DNA from: Pinguiococcus pyrenoidosus
Taxonomy: Eukaryota > Sar > Pinguiophyceae > Pinguiochrysidales > Pinguiochrysidaceae
Direction of reading: 5' to 3'
DNA length: 64,000 nt
Assembly: GCA_019677205.1 (NCBI GenBank)
Contig: JAAMXY010004291.1
Location: 1 to 64,000, forward strand
Within the stretch, counting starts at the first letter, position 1; each line of letters starts with the position of its first letter. Position numbers and translations under genes: made by a program. Below the pieces are notes generated by a model that had not been told where the DNA came from, ran no database searches, and saw only the letters and a list, made by a program, of their open reading frames with translations. Positions 1-10,029 of this stretch are shown one piece after another.

Positions 1-1092
1 TTTTGTCTGTCTCTTTCGCGAGTCTCGTTGCTCATCGGATACGGTAGGCCCCGCGACGTTCCGCGAACTCAACCGGTGCGGGGCCTGCTAGTCCGGCACC
101 GCTTGAAGTTGCTTGAATGAGGCGGCTCCACCGCAGCTTCAACCAGTGACACCCTATATCACCTGTCTCAGATCTCACCTGGACGGGGATTGCCGTCGAT
201 CTGTCAGCCATACGCGCATGGGCTTGCCGGCATTCGCGGGGATGCGACCAATCGCGTCAACCGAATCGATGACGCACAGCGGAAACCTCGGTGAGGAGAG
301 GATGCTACGGTCGTTATCGCCGGGAGGATGACTGGTCATGCACATGCGTCCTTGCGCCAGCTAAGGAGTGGCCGAGGCAACCAGGTCAGTTTCACCGGCT
401 GGCGGGGCACCGGTCATCTCGGAAGAGGTCCTTATTGCTCGCATGTTTGACAAGGTTCGCGATGGACCGCTTGTCGGCTGGTGATGTATTCAGTCGCGAG
501 GGCGGGATCCTGACGCTCTCATACGTCTGCTCGGATGGGTGTAAGGAATGGAGTCTTTCCTGCTGGATGCGCTCCGAAGTCGGCCCCTACTATCTCTTGC
601 GCAGAATAGGCGGAAAGCGGAGGCGCTTGCATGTCGAAAGAGGTCAGCTGCGGCAGTCCCTGAGCGAATCCAAATACAAGTGGAGTTTGGATGTCTTCTG
701 TCGCCTCTACTTTTCCGGAGATAGTTTGCCGACGCCATCTCGGGAAATCAACTGTAGGATGCGAGCGCCTGGCATGATCCTGCAAGTTATAGCCGTCCAG
801 ACTGATGTGGACTCCACTCTTCGGCCATATGTTGGTACCGATACCAGTCTCGATCGTGATCTCGTCCATCCGTTGGAAGGCCCTTTGGTCCTGGCTTGCC
901 GCGGGAACGTACAGCGGCGGGAAGCAGCTTTCTCGTCGATTCGATTGACCGATTCCTACGCAGTCGCCGCGGCCTTCGCCGTTTCCTCGCCGCAAGGGTC
1001 GGCCGCCTCGCCCAGACGGCGCCGCCTCGCCCGCTACGCCACTGGGCCCACTGGCTGAGGATCGGAAGACGAAATCAATCCACCAAACAGCC
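1..1092. other. Left-edge region without a supported gene
   Basis: No reading frame here shows a recognisable domain or a consistent splice pattern. A 255-codon open frame on the plus strand (291-1058) and a 191-codon frame on the minus strand (519-1094) overlap each other in a GC-rich stretch and look like chance frames. One CCAAT box lies at 248-252. The right part should contain the promoter and 5' leader of the metalloprotease starting at 1093. Confidence 0.4.
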
Positions 1093-3627
1093 ATGGTTGC
1101 AGCAACTGCTGCCGTCCTCTTCGCCTTGGGCTTGACGTCCAGCTTGGATCTTGCGGCAGCCGAGAGGACCTACGAGGCCCAAGCCTTCCGCGTCGTGACG
1201 GCTAGCGGGATCGACCTGCTTGCGGCTGACGCTGCCTACGATGCGCACCGGCATCGCCACCTGGCCGCTGCCGAGGGCCAGGTCCAGCTGAGCGTGGTGT
1301 ACCAGAACAAATCCTACGAGCTCTCGCTCCCGAGGGCTCGGCCGGCCTTCGCCCCTGACGGCGTTATTCGACTGGCATCCAGCGAGGCCGAGGAGCTTGT
1401 CCCCGCCACGGGAATCGCCGCGCCGGTTTTTCGCAGCGGCAAGGGAGCGCTCATCATGGAGCACTCCAAGGTGCACGCCGTGATCCTTGACGATAACGGC
1501 AGCATCACCGTCGAGAAGACCGCCGGCAGCGACACGGCAGTTGTCACCGTACCCGAACCGATGGACTACGAGAAGAATCTCCGAGACGACGACGACGACG
1601 ACGACGACGACGGTGGCGACGGTGGCGACCAGAACGACGACCACGAGGACGACAACGACGACCACGACGATCGCCGGGCTCTTCGAGGCGTCGACTCGCT
1701 GGCTGCGCGGGACCTGCGTCACAGGCATCGCGAGCTGCAGCTCCTGAAGTTCGATGACTGCTGGACCGGCCAGGAGCAGACCAAGGCCGTCCTGCGGGTG
1801 GGGCTGGCCATCTCGTCGGACTTGTATGCCGAGCTGCGGCAGAGCACGAACACGAGGGGGGCCGAGCTGGCGGCGGACTTTGCCGAGGAAATGATCAATG
1901 ACGCCAACATCATCTACGACCGCCAGCTGGACGTCATCCTGCAGATCCAAGATGTGTACGTGCAGACGAACCCCAACGGCGCTCCTTCGTGGGATGGCTG
2001 CGACGGCACCGACATCCGCACCCGAATGAACCAGTTCGCAAACTGGAACAACCGTTCTCCTCAGGGCGTCTGGCATCTCTTCACCAACTGCTACGAGAAC
2101 AGCGGCGCGCTGGGCGTGGCCTTCAAGAACGGCCTGTGCAACCGCCAGGGCTTCAACGTGGGCGTGAACCAGTTCACCAGCTCGCTGTCGTGGCTGATCT
2201 TCGCCCACGAGCTGGGCCATAGCTTCGGCGCCAAGCACTCCTTCGAGAACGGCGCCGGTAGAACGGGCGGGATCATGGACTACGGCGACGGCACCTACCA
2301 AGGCGTCTACCAGTTCAACCCGCTGCGCAAGTCTGAGATCTGCGCCGAGCTCCAGAAGGAAATCAACAACGACGACTGCCCTGCCTTCAATCTCGAGTCC
2401 GGCTGCGGTGACGGCGCCAAGACGGAAGACGAAGAGTGCGAATGCCCCGACATCGGCGACACCGACTGCGCCTGCTGCAGGAACTGCCGCCTCAAGCCGA
2501 ATGCCCAGTGCGCGCCGTACGGCTATGGAGAAGAGCAGTGCTGTACCAGCTCGTGCCAGCTGCTTCCCAAGGGCGCCCAGTGTTCCACCTTCAGCCGCAG
2601 CGGGAACGGCTTCTGCGACGCGGGCACGTGCCTCCAGGCGCCGGACTGCGAGAAACCCAACTTCGGGGGCGCCTGCGGCGTCCAACCACAGGACCAATGC
2701 CAAGTCAAGTGCTTTCGCAATGGCGCCTGCGTCAATGCCAACACCTTCACGTTCCGGCAGGAGCCCCTGGGAACGATCGGCGGCACGTGTGCCGACGGCG
2801 CTGGCATCTGCATCGACGGAGACTGCATCATGACGGAAGAACCCGCCACGCGACGCCCGTCTCCCGCGCCGACCAAGGCCCCTGTTGCGCGCTCGCCCGA
2901 GGAGTGCGAGCTTCAGGTCAACTCCGGGTCTCCCGCCTTCGGGCCGAGCGACAACACGAATTCCGTCGTGCCCAACACCGGCGCGTATCTGGGCCGGGAT
3001 ATGATGAACGACGGCCGGATCTTGACGTGGCTGGTGTACAACGGCTTCAGCACGAACGAGGACGCGGGGGGTAGCTGTGAGAAGCAGAATCTCATCCACC
3101 GGCAGGAAGGTGTTCGCGACGCTGAGGTCCTCGCGTCTACCGATGTACGGGACTGGATCCCCTACATCGGCAACGGATGGAGAGTCCTCCCCAAATGCAA
3201 GCAATCCGGCTATCCCCGGTTCCGCGACCAGATAGACCTCGGGTCGCACCTGAAGGGAAAGTGCTGCGTCAACTGCGCGCTGCCAGAGCAAGTGATGTTC
3301 GCGAAGACATACCTGTTTCTTGATGCCCCGAGAAGCACCAGCGTAAATGTCAATCTCATTGCGACCGTCGCGGGGACCGTCTGGGTGAACGGAGAGCGCG
3401 TCCACATCGCGAAGCAGTGCGCGGCGGCGACGAGGAACACGATGGATCGCCTCATGAACTGGAAGCCCGCTGTGATGCAGCCTGGATGGAACACCATCGT
3501 CGTGAAGGCCCGCGCCCACAAAGGAAGCAGGTTCAAAAATGAGAATGGATTCATCTTCCGCGTCGATCCAGAGGCGATCCAGGCCGGCATCATTGGGCCG
3601 GTATCCCTCTCACCATGCTCCGTGTGA
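1093..3627 (+). CDS. ADAM-like secreted metalloprotease with disintegrin-like domain
   Basis: Single-exon gene of 844 codons. The N-terminus has a signal peptide (about residues 1-22). A propeptide-like region ends in a very acidic Asp-rich tract (about 164-195). Next comes a reprolysin-type zinc protease domain (about 220-425) with the metal site HELGHSFGAKH at residues 372-382 (His372, Glu373, His376, His382) and a downstream Met-turn in GGIMDYG. A Cys-rich disintegrin-like block (CGDG...CCRNC...CRL...QCC) follows, then a second Cys-rich block. The C-terminal part (about 600-840) is beta-rich with a WVNGERV ... GWNTIVVKA pattern resembling carbohydrate-binding sandwich domains; that reading is inference. 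The catalytic site is complete, so it is probably an active secreted or cell-wall protease. No membrane anchor was seen at the C-terminus. Its 3' end lies only 129 bp from the convergent sulfotransferase stop. Confidence 0.9.
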   Translation: MVAATAAVLFALGLTSSLDLAAAERTYEAQAFRVVTASGIDLLAADAAYDAHRHRHLAAAEGQVQLSVVYQNKSYELSLPRARPAFAPDGVIRLASSEAEELVPATGIAAPVFRSGKGALIMEHSKVHAVILDDNGSITVEKTAGSDTAVVTVPEPMDYEKNLRDDDDDDDDDGGDGGDQNDDHEDDNDDHDDRRALRGVDSLAARDLRHRHRELQLLKFDDCWTGQEQTKAVLRVGLAISSDLYAELRQSTNTRGAELAADFAEEMINDANIIYDRQLDVILQIQDVYVQTNPNGAPSWDGCDGTDIRTRMNQFANWNNRSPQGVWHLFTNCYENSGALGVAFKNGLCNRQGFNVGVNQFTSSLSWLIFAHELGHSFGAKHSFENGAGRTGGIMDYGDGTYQGVYQFNPLRKSEICAELQKEINNDDCPAFNLESGCGDGAKTEDEECECPDIGDTDCACCRNCRLKPNAQCAPYGYGEEQCCTSSCQLLPKGAQCSTFSRSGNGFCDAGTCLQAPDCEKPNFGGACGVQPQDQCQVKCFRNGACVNANTFTFRQEPLGTIGGTCADGAGICIDGDCIMTEEPATRRPSPAPTKAPVARSPEECELQVNSGSPAFGPSDNTNSVVPNTGAYLGRDMMNDGRILTWLVYNGFSTNEDAGGSCEKQNLIHRQEGVRDAEVLASTDVRDWIPYIGNGWRVLPKCKQSGYPRFRDQIDLGSHLKGKCCVNCALPEQVMFAKTYLFLDAPRSTSVNVNLIATVAGTVWVNGERVHIAKQCAAATRNTMDRLMNWKPAVMQPGWNTIVVKARAHKGSRFKNENGFIFRVDPEAIQAGIIGPVSLSPCSV
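1588..1665 (+). repeat. GAC/GAT-rich trinucleotide tract coding for poly-Asp
   Basis: A run of GAC codons, then imperfect GAC/GGC/CAC/GAT repeats, encodes the Asp-rich linker at the end of the metalloprotease propeptide. The frame is preserved across the repeat, as expected if length variation in whole codons is tolerated. Confidence 0.85.
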
Positions 3628-3756
3628 GACTTGACAAGGCCTTAGTCAAGATGTCAGACGAGCTGACATGTCAGTACAGTTGTCAATGAAGTTTTTGTCG
3701 CAGTTTGCTAGAAGAGAATCTGACAAAACTGCAAGATTTTCCTTTCCTGTGCTGCG

Positions 3757-5881
3757 CTAACACGCGTCGGCTCCGAACAAGCTCTCTCCAATCCACAGGC
3801 TGTCTACTTCCGGATCATATCCTGGGGACGTAGGACGCAGTGAGCTGCGCAACTCTTGCTTTTCGTATGCAGGCACCAAGACGTACCGAACATCTTCAAA
3901 GCGCGGCTGTCTCTCACGGACTTGGACATCGCCTGCCTGGCAATCTCTGCCGAGTGTCATCGACGATAGGGCAAGCGAGGTGAGCTTCAGCTCACTTCCA
4001 AAGGCGCGTGAACGCTCGGGGCGAGTCTCACCTGAAGATATCTTGCCAATCTTCTCCTTCCACTTCCCAAACCTAGCGGCGAGCCCCGCCCGCCTGTTCA
4101 CTGCAGGACCAGCAACGAATCAGAAGCAATGCAGCGCAGCAACTTGCTTCGGGGATGCGGTATGAAAGACAAACGGCCACGGACCTTTGCCGTGGGAGCC
4201 CAAGTCGGTGGCCGGCAGCCTGACCACACGACAAACCGACTCCTTGTCCGTCGGAGCACCTTCCCATCGCAACCAAAGAGGTCCCTCAGCGTCTTCCAAG
4301 GATCCCCCAGGCGCGAATCAAGTTGTGCCTACCGACGAAAGCTGCCACGCGCTGGACCAAAGCCGCTTTGCGGTCCTTAAAAACGAAGTCCTCAATCCTG
4401 TGGGCACCTCCCAATCGTGAGCGCCTGGGATGCAGTCGGCCACAACTCGATACACTGCACGTGGCATACCGCACGAGAAGGTAGCCGAGAAATGCCTCTT
4501 TCAATGATGGCATCCGTGAGGCGGCGGCAAGCTCGGGTGGCACCTGGATCGCCTCTGTCGCCGACAGGGCGACCTCTACAGGACCGGGCTTGGCAGCATT
4601 CCTCCTCGCAAAGCTCCACGCTCCCACATTATTCTCGTCCCACAACTTTTGGAAAGGCACAGAGCATCAGTTTGAAGCCGACATCCAGCTGGTGCCGCTC
4701 CGGTGCCATTGCACCACCCCTCTGAGTGCAGTGCTGAGCGTCATACCTGGAGTGCCGCCGCTTCTGCTCCAAACTGCTTTGCCGATGTTGTTGGATGCAC
4801 TGTGAGATCGAGGAGAGTTCAGGCGGCAACAGGTGAGTCGGGCTTCCCTTCCTCTCCGCCACGCTCGATGCCGAGGCGAACACTCACGAGGGTGCCACAG
4901 CTTCTGCACAGGCGACTGGTTTCCACTGAAGGAGAGATCCCGGCCATCGCGCAGCACGTGCAGCACTCGCAGGCCTTGTCCCCGCTGCGCCAGAGCGTGC
5001 GCAAACACAGGAATCGTGAGCATGCTGATCGGCGCCTTGAAGCCCCAGCTGGCTTTCACGCCGCCTGTCGATCCTCGGCTGAGACATGTGCATGGGACAG
5101 CAGGCAGCGCTTGCTGGACATGCGGCAGTACCTTTTGAAAGTGCTGCGGGCGTGTACAAATCCAGGAACTCGTTGACCCACTGCACCACCTGCGTGCGGA
5201 CGTCCTCTGGCAGGTCCTCGACGTTGTAATCCGCTCCGCCCCCTTTCCAACATGGTTTCTCCCTCAGAGACGCTCGAGCTGCAAAGACCTCGCTTCAGCT
5301 GTGGTGCATGGAGCATGCCAGCACATACCTGCGGCAGTGTGGGGCAGGAGTGGTTGCACGATCTTGTCCCAGCCCCCCAGATCCCCCTTCCACGCCTCCA
5401 CATCCCTCGTCGATCTGTTCTCATCGATCATCCGCACTCCCAAATGCGCCAGCAGGTTGACAATGCTGCGCGTGCCGCTGCCATCGGTCCCACAAACGAT
5501 CAACATCGTGCTCGGGAACGACGCCTGCTGATCTGCCAGCGCCCGCGGCGGCGACGCGGCTGCATCTTTCGCCGCCTCCGGCACCAATGAGGCCTTTTCC
5601 TCGGCGTCTTGCTCCCGAAGTTTCTCGCGCAGGCTCTCCAGCGCCAGCTGGCTGGAACTGCGTAGCGAGACGAGCGACGTGCGGTGGCGCTCGGTCTGCT
5701 GAGCCAGGTCCTCTATCTTTCGCTGGCGATCCGACAGCGTTTGAATTGCGTTCAGCAGCTCCTGCGGCACAGTCAGCTGATCGGGCGCACGTGCCGAGCG
5801 AGGCGCGTTCAAGCTGAGCAGCAGTGCTGTGACGGAGAAGCTCACGGCACACGACACCAGCAGGGCATCTCTGAGCCGCAT
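3757..5881 (-). CDS. Type II membrane P-loop sulfotransferase
   Basis: Seven exons fit both reading frame and GT-AG sites: 5329-5881, 5242-5132, 5073-4888, 4799-4747, 4645-4470, 4397-4333, 4100-3757; about 495 aa. A short cytosolic tail and a signal-anchor helix (about residues 8-26) precede a Gln/Leu-rich stem likely to be coiled coil. The catalytic domain opens with a P-loop-like PAPS 5'-phosphosulfate motif (GTDGSGTRSIVNLL). A WGFKAP motif follows, then HVLRDGRDLSFSGNQ, the counterpart of the 3'-phosphate-binding RDGRD motif. A late RFGKWKEKI and a terminal GYDPE are typical of this family. It is probably a Golgi enzyme transferring sulfate from PAPS to a glycan. The last intron (4101-4332, 232 nt) is longer than the others and could hide a small exon. 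The start at 5881 is chosen because upstream in-frame codons run through a 12-bp tandem repeat. Confidence 0.8.
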
Positions 5882-6234
5882 CGTCCGCCGCAAAGAGAGG
5901 GGAGAACACAGCGGCGCAGACTTCCGCTGTTCACGGACGCGGTGTCGCAAAAGGCCTTGGGAATTGAGCCTGAGAACCCAGCCGTGTCGCGCGAGCCGGC
6001 AGACAGACAGATGGACGGACAGATGGACGGACAGATGGACGGACAGAAAGACGGACAGATGGATGTCCAGTTTCCTTTCTGCCGTCTGTCCTGGTTTTGC
6101 CCTGGGTCTTAAATTCATCACCACGTCAGCTGGGAAAAAGCAGGGAACATGGCGGAATCGCTTGAGCGCAAGCGAGCAGTAGGGAGGCTGCTAGGCGCGC
6201 CCCTCTGGCCTTGCCTGGCTAGGTTTGGAGCAGC
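5882..6234. promoter_or_regulatory. Divergent promoter space of sulfotransferase and sucrose-phosphatase-like gene
   Basis: This 353-bp space separates two ATGs facing away from each other, so both promoters must lie here. It contains a 12-bp tandem repeat (6003-6067). I see no CCAAT box or TATA-like element that I can defend. Confidence 0.55.
6003..6067. repeat. 12-bp minisatellite (acagatggacgg unit)
   Basis: About five tandem copies of a 12-bp unit, acagatggacgg, with small changes in the fourth and fifth copies. Read on the minus strand it creates an artificial HLSV repeat in the open frame upstream of the sulfotransferase start. It sits inside the divergent promoter space. Confidence 0.9.
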
Positions 6235-7581
6235 ATGGCATCTTGGTCCAAGCGCATGCTGGCGCGCATGTCGCTGCTGCCCTTCGTCAGCCAGATCCGC
6301 GGCTTGCCGGAGCCAGTGCGGGTGAACCCAAGCCTAGGGCCGCTCACGGCGCCGCTTCCTCTCCAGCGTCCGCTGCTGCTCGTGACAGGTGCATTGTGGA
6401 GCCTCAGTGGATTCTCCAGACCTGCTTATACATGATGCGACGCAGATATTGACGGCACGCTTCATGGGGACGAGGCGTCCATGAGGACTCTGCTGCGGCT
6501 GCTGCACCATGCGAGGCAGCATGACGATCCCAGCTGCCGGATAGTCTACAACACGGGGAGGAGCCTGCCGAGCTTCCTAAGATTGCACGCGCGAGAGGAT
6601 GTGCCGTTGCCGGATGTCTTTGTCGGGTATGGGCCAACTTCGTTTGGCCAGGCTCCGGGATGAGAAACCTGTGCTAACTTGCCGGCTGCAGGGGTACGGG
6701 AACCGAGATGTACACCTTCTCAACGACCGCCAGCGGAGAGATGGAGCCGTGCCCGGTAGATACGCTTAAATGCATCTCTGCCCACCGGCGTTGTGGTCGT
6801 AATCACGGGAAGCTCACGCAGGTCGACGAGTACGCCGAACAAATCGCTTCCGGCGGTTGGGATAATGCTGCCGTGCGCCGAGCCGTCCAGGCCACTTTGA
6901 CGGCACTGGAGAGGCGAGGCGAGCAAATCGATGTTGACGCAGATAATGCTCGGAACACGCTCAAGCAGGCGCTCACGGTAGGGCTATTCGTCTCGCGGGA
7001 CGCTGTGGCTTGTAAGCGGCGAGTGCCTCAAGGCTTCCTTCTCCTCAGGTGCCCCGCACCATGCTGGACGATTTCCTTGGCATCCTCCGCGCGAGGCTGA
7101 TCGCGGAGGACATTCCCGAAGGACCTGTCGTACAGGTGAGAGTCTCTCGGACGATGCTCGGCAGCGGCAACCCCCCTGCAGCCAGCCTAAGAACCCGAAA
7201 CAGCTCGTTATCTGTTCGCACATCGCCAACCCGGAGCTTGCCTACATCGACGTCGTTCCGGCGCTCGCCGACAAGGGCGCGGCGACGAGGTGGCTGCTGG
7301 ACAATGCGGCGGCGTGTGGGGCCGCGTTTGCCGCAACGGACGTCCTCGTCTGCGGAGACAGCGGGAACGACCAAGCAATGTTTGACCTGCTTGGCGACGA
7401 CAGCGGCGAAGCACGGCCAGACCAGCTTGTGGGTGGGAAGGGTGTCATTGTGGGCGAGTCCAAGCCCGAGATGGTCGCGTACGCGCGGAGCAAGGCAGCG
7501 AGCCGGGACTGGATTCATCTTGCGCAAGAACCCGCTGCTGCCGGAGTGTTGGAAGCGCTGCAACACTTTCGGTGGATTTAG
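6235..7581 (+). CDS. Sucrose-6-phosphate phosphatase-like HAD hydrolase
   Basis: Six exons with matching phases: 6235-6388, 6446-6626, 6692-6755, 6822-6977, 7049-7135, 7186-7581; 345 aa. Splicing joins the HAD motif I as LLLVTDIDGTLHGDE, with the nucleophile and acid/base Asp pair in DID. The motif II region is VYNTGRS. A spliced FVGGTGTEMY matches the GT-E-Y segment of the S6PP family. Motif IV is GDSGNDQAMFDLLG, followed by a GVIVGESKPEM segment near the C-terminus. The S6PP family removes phosphate from sucrose-6-phosphate, the last step of sucrose synthesis; related enzymes act on other sugar phosphates, so the substrate is inferred. No sucrose-phosphate synthase lies nearby. It is convergent with the Nudix gene 469 bp downstream. 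Confidence 0.87.
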
Positions 7582-8050
7582 TACGGATGCGAAAGCGGTG
7601 GAGGCGCAGCACCACGAACCGAAGCAGTCCCATCAACTTCAATTCAATCCATTTTCAGATGTTTCGACCACCAAAGTTTCCATCTGACGTGCCCGAATAT
7701 TACAACTGTGATCAACGGTGCCGTGGGCAGAAGCCTCCAACAACGTCACGCTGTTGCGGAGCGCACTCGGCCTCCCACATGCCCTCTTCTCTTTCTTTAT
7801 TTTTCCTGGATCCAATCCGACTTCAACAGCCCCCAAGCATGTGACGTGGTGGTAGTACTTCTCGTCCCCCCTTCCTCGCGAACCGTACCCTAGGCCTCCG
7901 CACTGTGAGATGCTAAACAAAAATCCCACGCAGCCCCTAAGCGCCCTGCCTTTCCATCCCCAGGATCCTTCGGCTACCCCGTCTGCATGGCACCCTTTCG
8001 CCTCAGACGTCCCTACGGCTCTTGTCCGTTTTAAAGCCTGGAGCCACGGC
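7582..8050. other. Convergent 3' intergenic space
   Basis: Space between the stops of the S6PP-like gene (+) and the Nudix gene (-). It holds presumably the two 3' UTRs, with short T-rich stretches near 7790-7805. No gene seen. Confidence 0.5.
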
Positions 8051-8755
8051 TCACGCCGCCGCGCCCAGCAAGGAGCTTCGCAGGCCGGTGGCTTGTGATA
8101 CAGCGGCAAGTACTACCAGGAGCATTGTCGCCCCCGCCAAGATCTTCCACAGAAGCCGGGATCGTGCTCCGCCCTTTCGCTCAGATTTTGCGAGGTCAAG
8201 GGCCTGCCGAAACATGTCGCGCTTGAGATGGTCTTCTGCGCTGTCCAGGTCGACAAGTTTCCGCTGCCGATGCTCTTCCGGCCAATGCTCGAGGATCTCG
8301 GCGACGTGCATGACGAAGAATCTGGTGCGGCACGGAACCCCGCGGCGGTTCGTGTGATGCGTCTCGATGTACGCCTGCGGGTCCGCGATGGAACCCCGCA
8401 GCCCCGCCTCTTCGTAGCATTCGCGAAGGGCTGCGTCGACGATGGACTCGTCAGCTTCCCACCCCCCCTTGGGCAGGATCCACTCCGTCTGCTTCGCGCT
8501 GGACACGATGACGACTTGATTGTTCAAAAGCGGCACGACGCCCGCGCAGAGGCGGACATCGCCGTCAAAGACTTGACCTTCTCGCCCCGTGCGCGCCGGC
8601 TCCAGCCCCTTTCGGAAGACCTGAGGCTTCGGAGGAGTCGAGGCCGCCTCCTGCAGGTACTGGGCCTTGGCTCGCTGTGCCGACGGATTTTCCGCAGGAG
8701 GCTGCAGAAGGAGACCAAGGTTAGGCCTCCGACGGGATGCGACGTGCTTTCGCAC
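8051..8755 (-). CDS. Tail-anchored Nudix hydrolase, diphosphoinositol-polyphosphate phosphohydrolase-like
   Basis: Single exon, 234 aa. The Nudix box spans about residues 97-119 (GGWEADESIVDAAL then RECYEEAGL) and fits G-x5-E-x7-R-E-U-x-E-E-x-G-U, with Cys at the first U position. The preceding WILPKGG and the RFFVMHV segment resemble the DIPP/NUDT3-4 subgroup, which hydrolyses diphosphoinositol polyphosphates and dinucleoside polyphosphates. The C-terminal about 30 residues (LLWKILAGATMLLVVLAAVSQ) form one hydrophobic helix followed by a short polar tail, as in tail-anchored proteins, so it is probably bound to a membrane with the catalytic domain in the cytosol. The substrate class is inferred. 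Confidence 0.87.
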   Translation of the reverse strand: MRKHVASRRRPNLGLLLQPPAENPSAQRAKAQYLQEAASTPPKPQVFRKGLEPARTGREGQVFDGDVRLCAGVVPLLNNQVVIVSSAKQTEWILPKGGWEADESIVDAALRECYEEAGLRGSIADPQAYIETHHTNRRGVPCRTRFFVMHVAEILEHWPEEHRQRKLVDLDSAEDHLKRDMFRQALDLAKSERKGGARSRLLWKILAGATMLLVVLAAVSQATGLRSSLLGAAA

Positions 8756-10029
8756 GGCTGGGACCGCTGGCAGGTGCGCGCAGAATATCGCCTTCTACGC
8801 AGTTCACAGCTTCTCTCGCACGGACTTCCGCCGATCGTCCCTCACTCGCACTCAGCTGCCATCACTCCAAGCACGCAAGGCAAGCTCTGTCGAACTTTCG
8901 GGGAGAGGCTGACGCTTGGCCCGTCTGCGCAATTGCAATCGTCGCTCATTGAGGGGGCCACCGTGGCGCTCCTCAGACTCGCCGCGTGCCAGAGCGCAGA
9001 GCGTCTTCAATGCCTCTCACTTCGGCAGAGCACCGGGCACGACAGTTTTCAACACGATGACCCCAACACAGGTCCGAAGCGGATCTTCGCACGGCGGCGT
9101 TCTCGAAGTGGAAGGTACCTTTGGGTTGGAGTCGGACTCAGCGCCGGGTTCAAACGCGCGGTGCAGCAGAGCTTCGCCCCTGGACGTCATGCGACGCCTC
9201 AACGCCTCGCACTCGGGCATTCCTCGCCGACCCCGACACCACTCGCGCCGCCCACAGCGTTAATCTTTCCGCACCATGGTTTTGAGAGGCGCCAGCCAAC
9301 CAAAGGGTGAAAGTATGAGAAGTTTTGCTGATATGTACTGGGTAATTTTTCTATGAACATGTTTGCATATAGTATGAGTTATTTTATTTTGAAGTGTTTT
9401 TTTTTTATGATCAATTTCTGGAATATTTAGAATAGACATGAAGACAATAAAGTAGTGAGCACCTCCTGTATCATTGTGCTCGGCATTCCGAAGTTGTGAA
9501 GTCCATATACGCGAGGGCTGCATGACGCATGCAACCTCATCTGATTCGTATTGCCAATCGCTGGCCTCGTCCGTCGGAATCGATTGGTTGTATAGGTTTC
9601 ACTGCCACGGATAGATGGAGCACGATTGGATGCTGTAGCGTTGCTTGCAATACCGCCGCACAAGTGGAGCGTCAGCCCCGGAAACCTCCCTCCCATTGGA
9701 GCATCCCAGAATTCGGGCAGCAGAGCGGTGCAGAGCGGTGCTCGAGCAATCAAAATAACATCCCAGCCTTCCAGAAACACCCGTATCGCAAAATGAACAT
9801 GCGTATCGATCGACTCCACAATATCCGTATCGAAATGTCTGGCACGGCCAACAATGAAAACAAAACAAAACAACCATCCATCTGTCCAGGGATTTGCGCT
9901 GCGCTTTTCGCATCTGTCGTCGAGATACGCGTGGCAACGTCCGTGAGGCAGGATCCTCGCAGCAGCCTCCGAGGCGCCACGGAGCCGGAGCCGGCGCCAG
10001 ATCTTCCTGTGCGACTGGTCCACGCGACC
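8756..10029. other. Divergent intergenic region, Nudix to HRD1
   Basis: About 1.27 kb with no supported gene. Roughly 9295-9450 is strikingly AT-rich compared with the rest of the window. Four CCAAT/ATTGG boxes lie at 9554-9699. Short direct repeats (cagagcggtg) occur near 9721-9740. Confidence 0.5.
9554..9699. promoter_or_regulatory. Cluster of four CCAAT/ATTGG boxes upstream of HRD1
   Basis: CCAAT at 9554-9558; ATTGG at 9583-9587, 9624-9628 and 9695-9699, within 146 bp and 330-480 bp before the HRD1 ATG. CCAAT is the binding core of NF-Y in many eukaryotes; function here is inferred. Confidence 0.5.

Noticed and set aside
291-1058. 255-codon plus-strand frame near the left edge
   Set aside because: No recognisable segment, overlaps an equally long minus frame, and offers no splice-consistent extension.
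1075-3519. 814-codon open frame on the minus strand
   Set aside because: Exactly antisense to the metalloprotease exon; its Val/Ala/Arg-rich composition is the mirror of a GC-rich coding strand and no domain is visible.
6003-6067. Possible CRISPR-like repeat array
   Set aside because: Units are directly adjacent 12-mers without spacers; it is an ordinary minisatellite. The same holds for the repeats at 27343-27398, 35866-35907 and 38543-38602.
5882-6124. N-terminal extension of the sulfotransferase with HLSV repeats
   Set aside because: The repeat is a by-product of the 12-bp minisatellite; the Met at 5881 starts a normal signal anchor.
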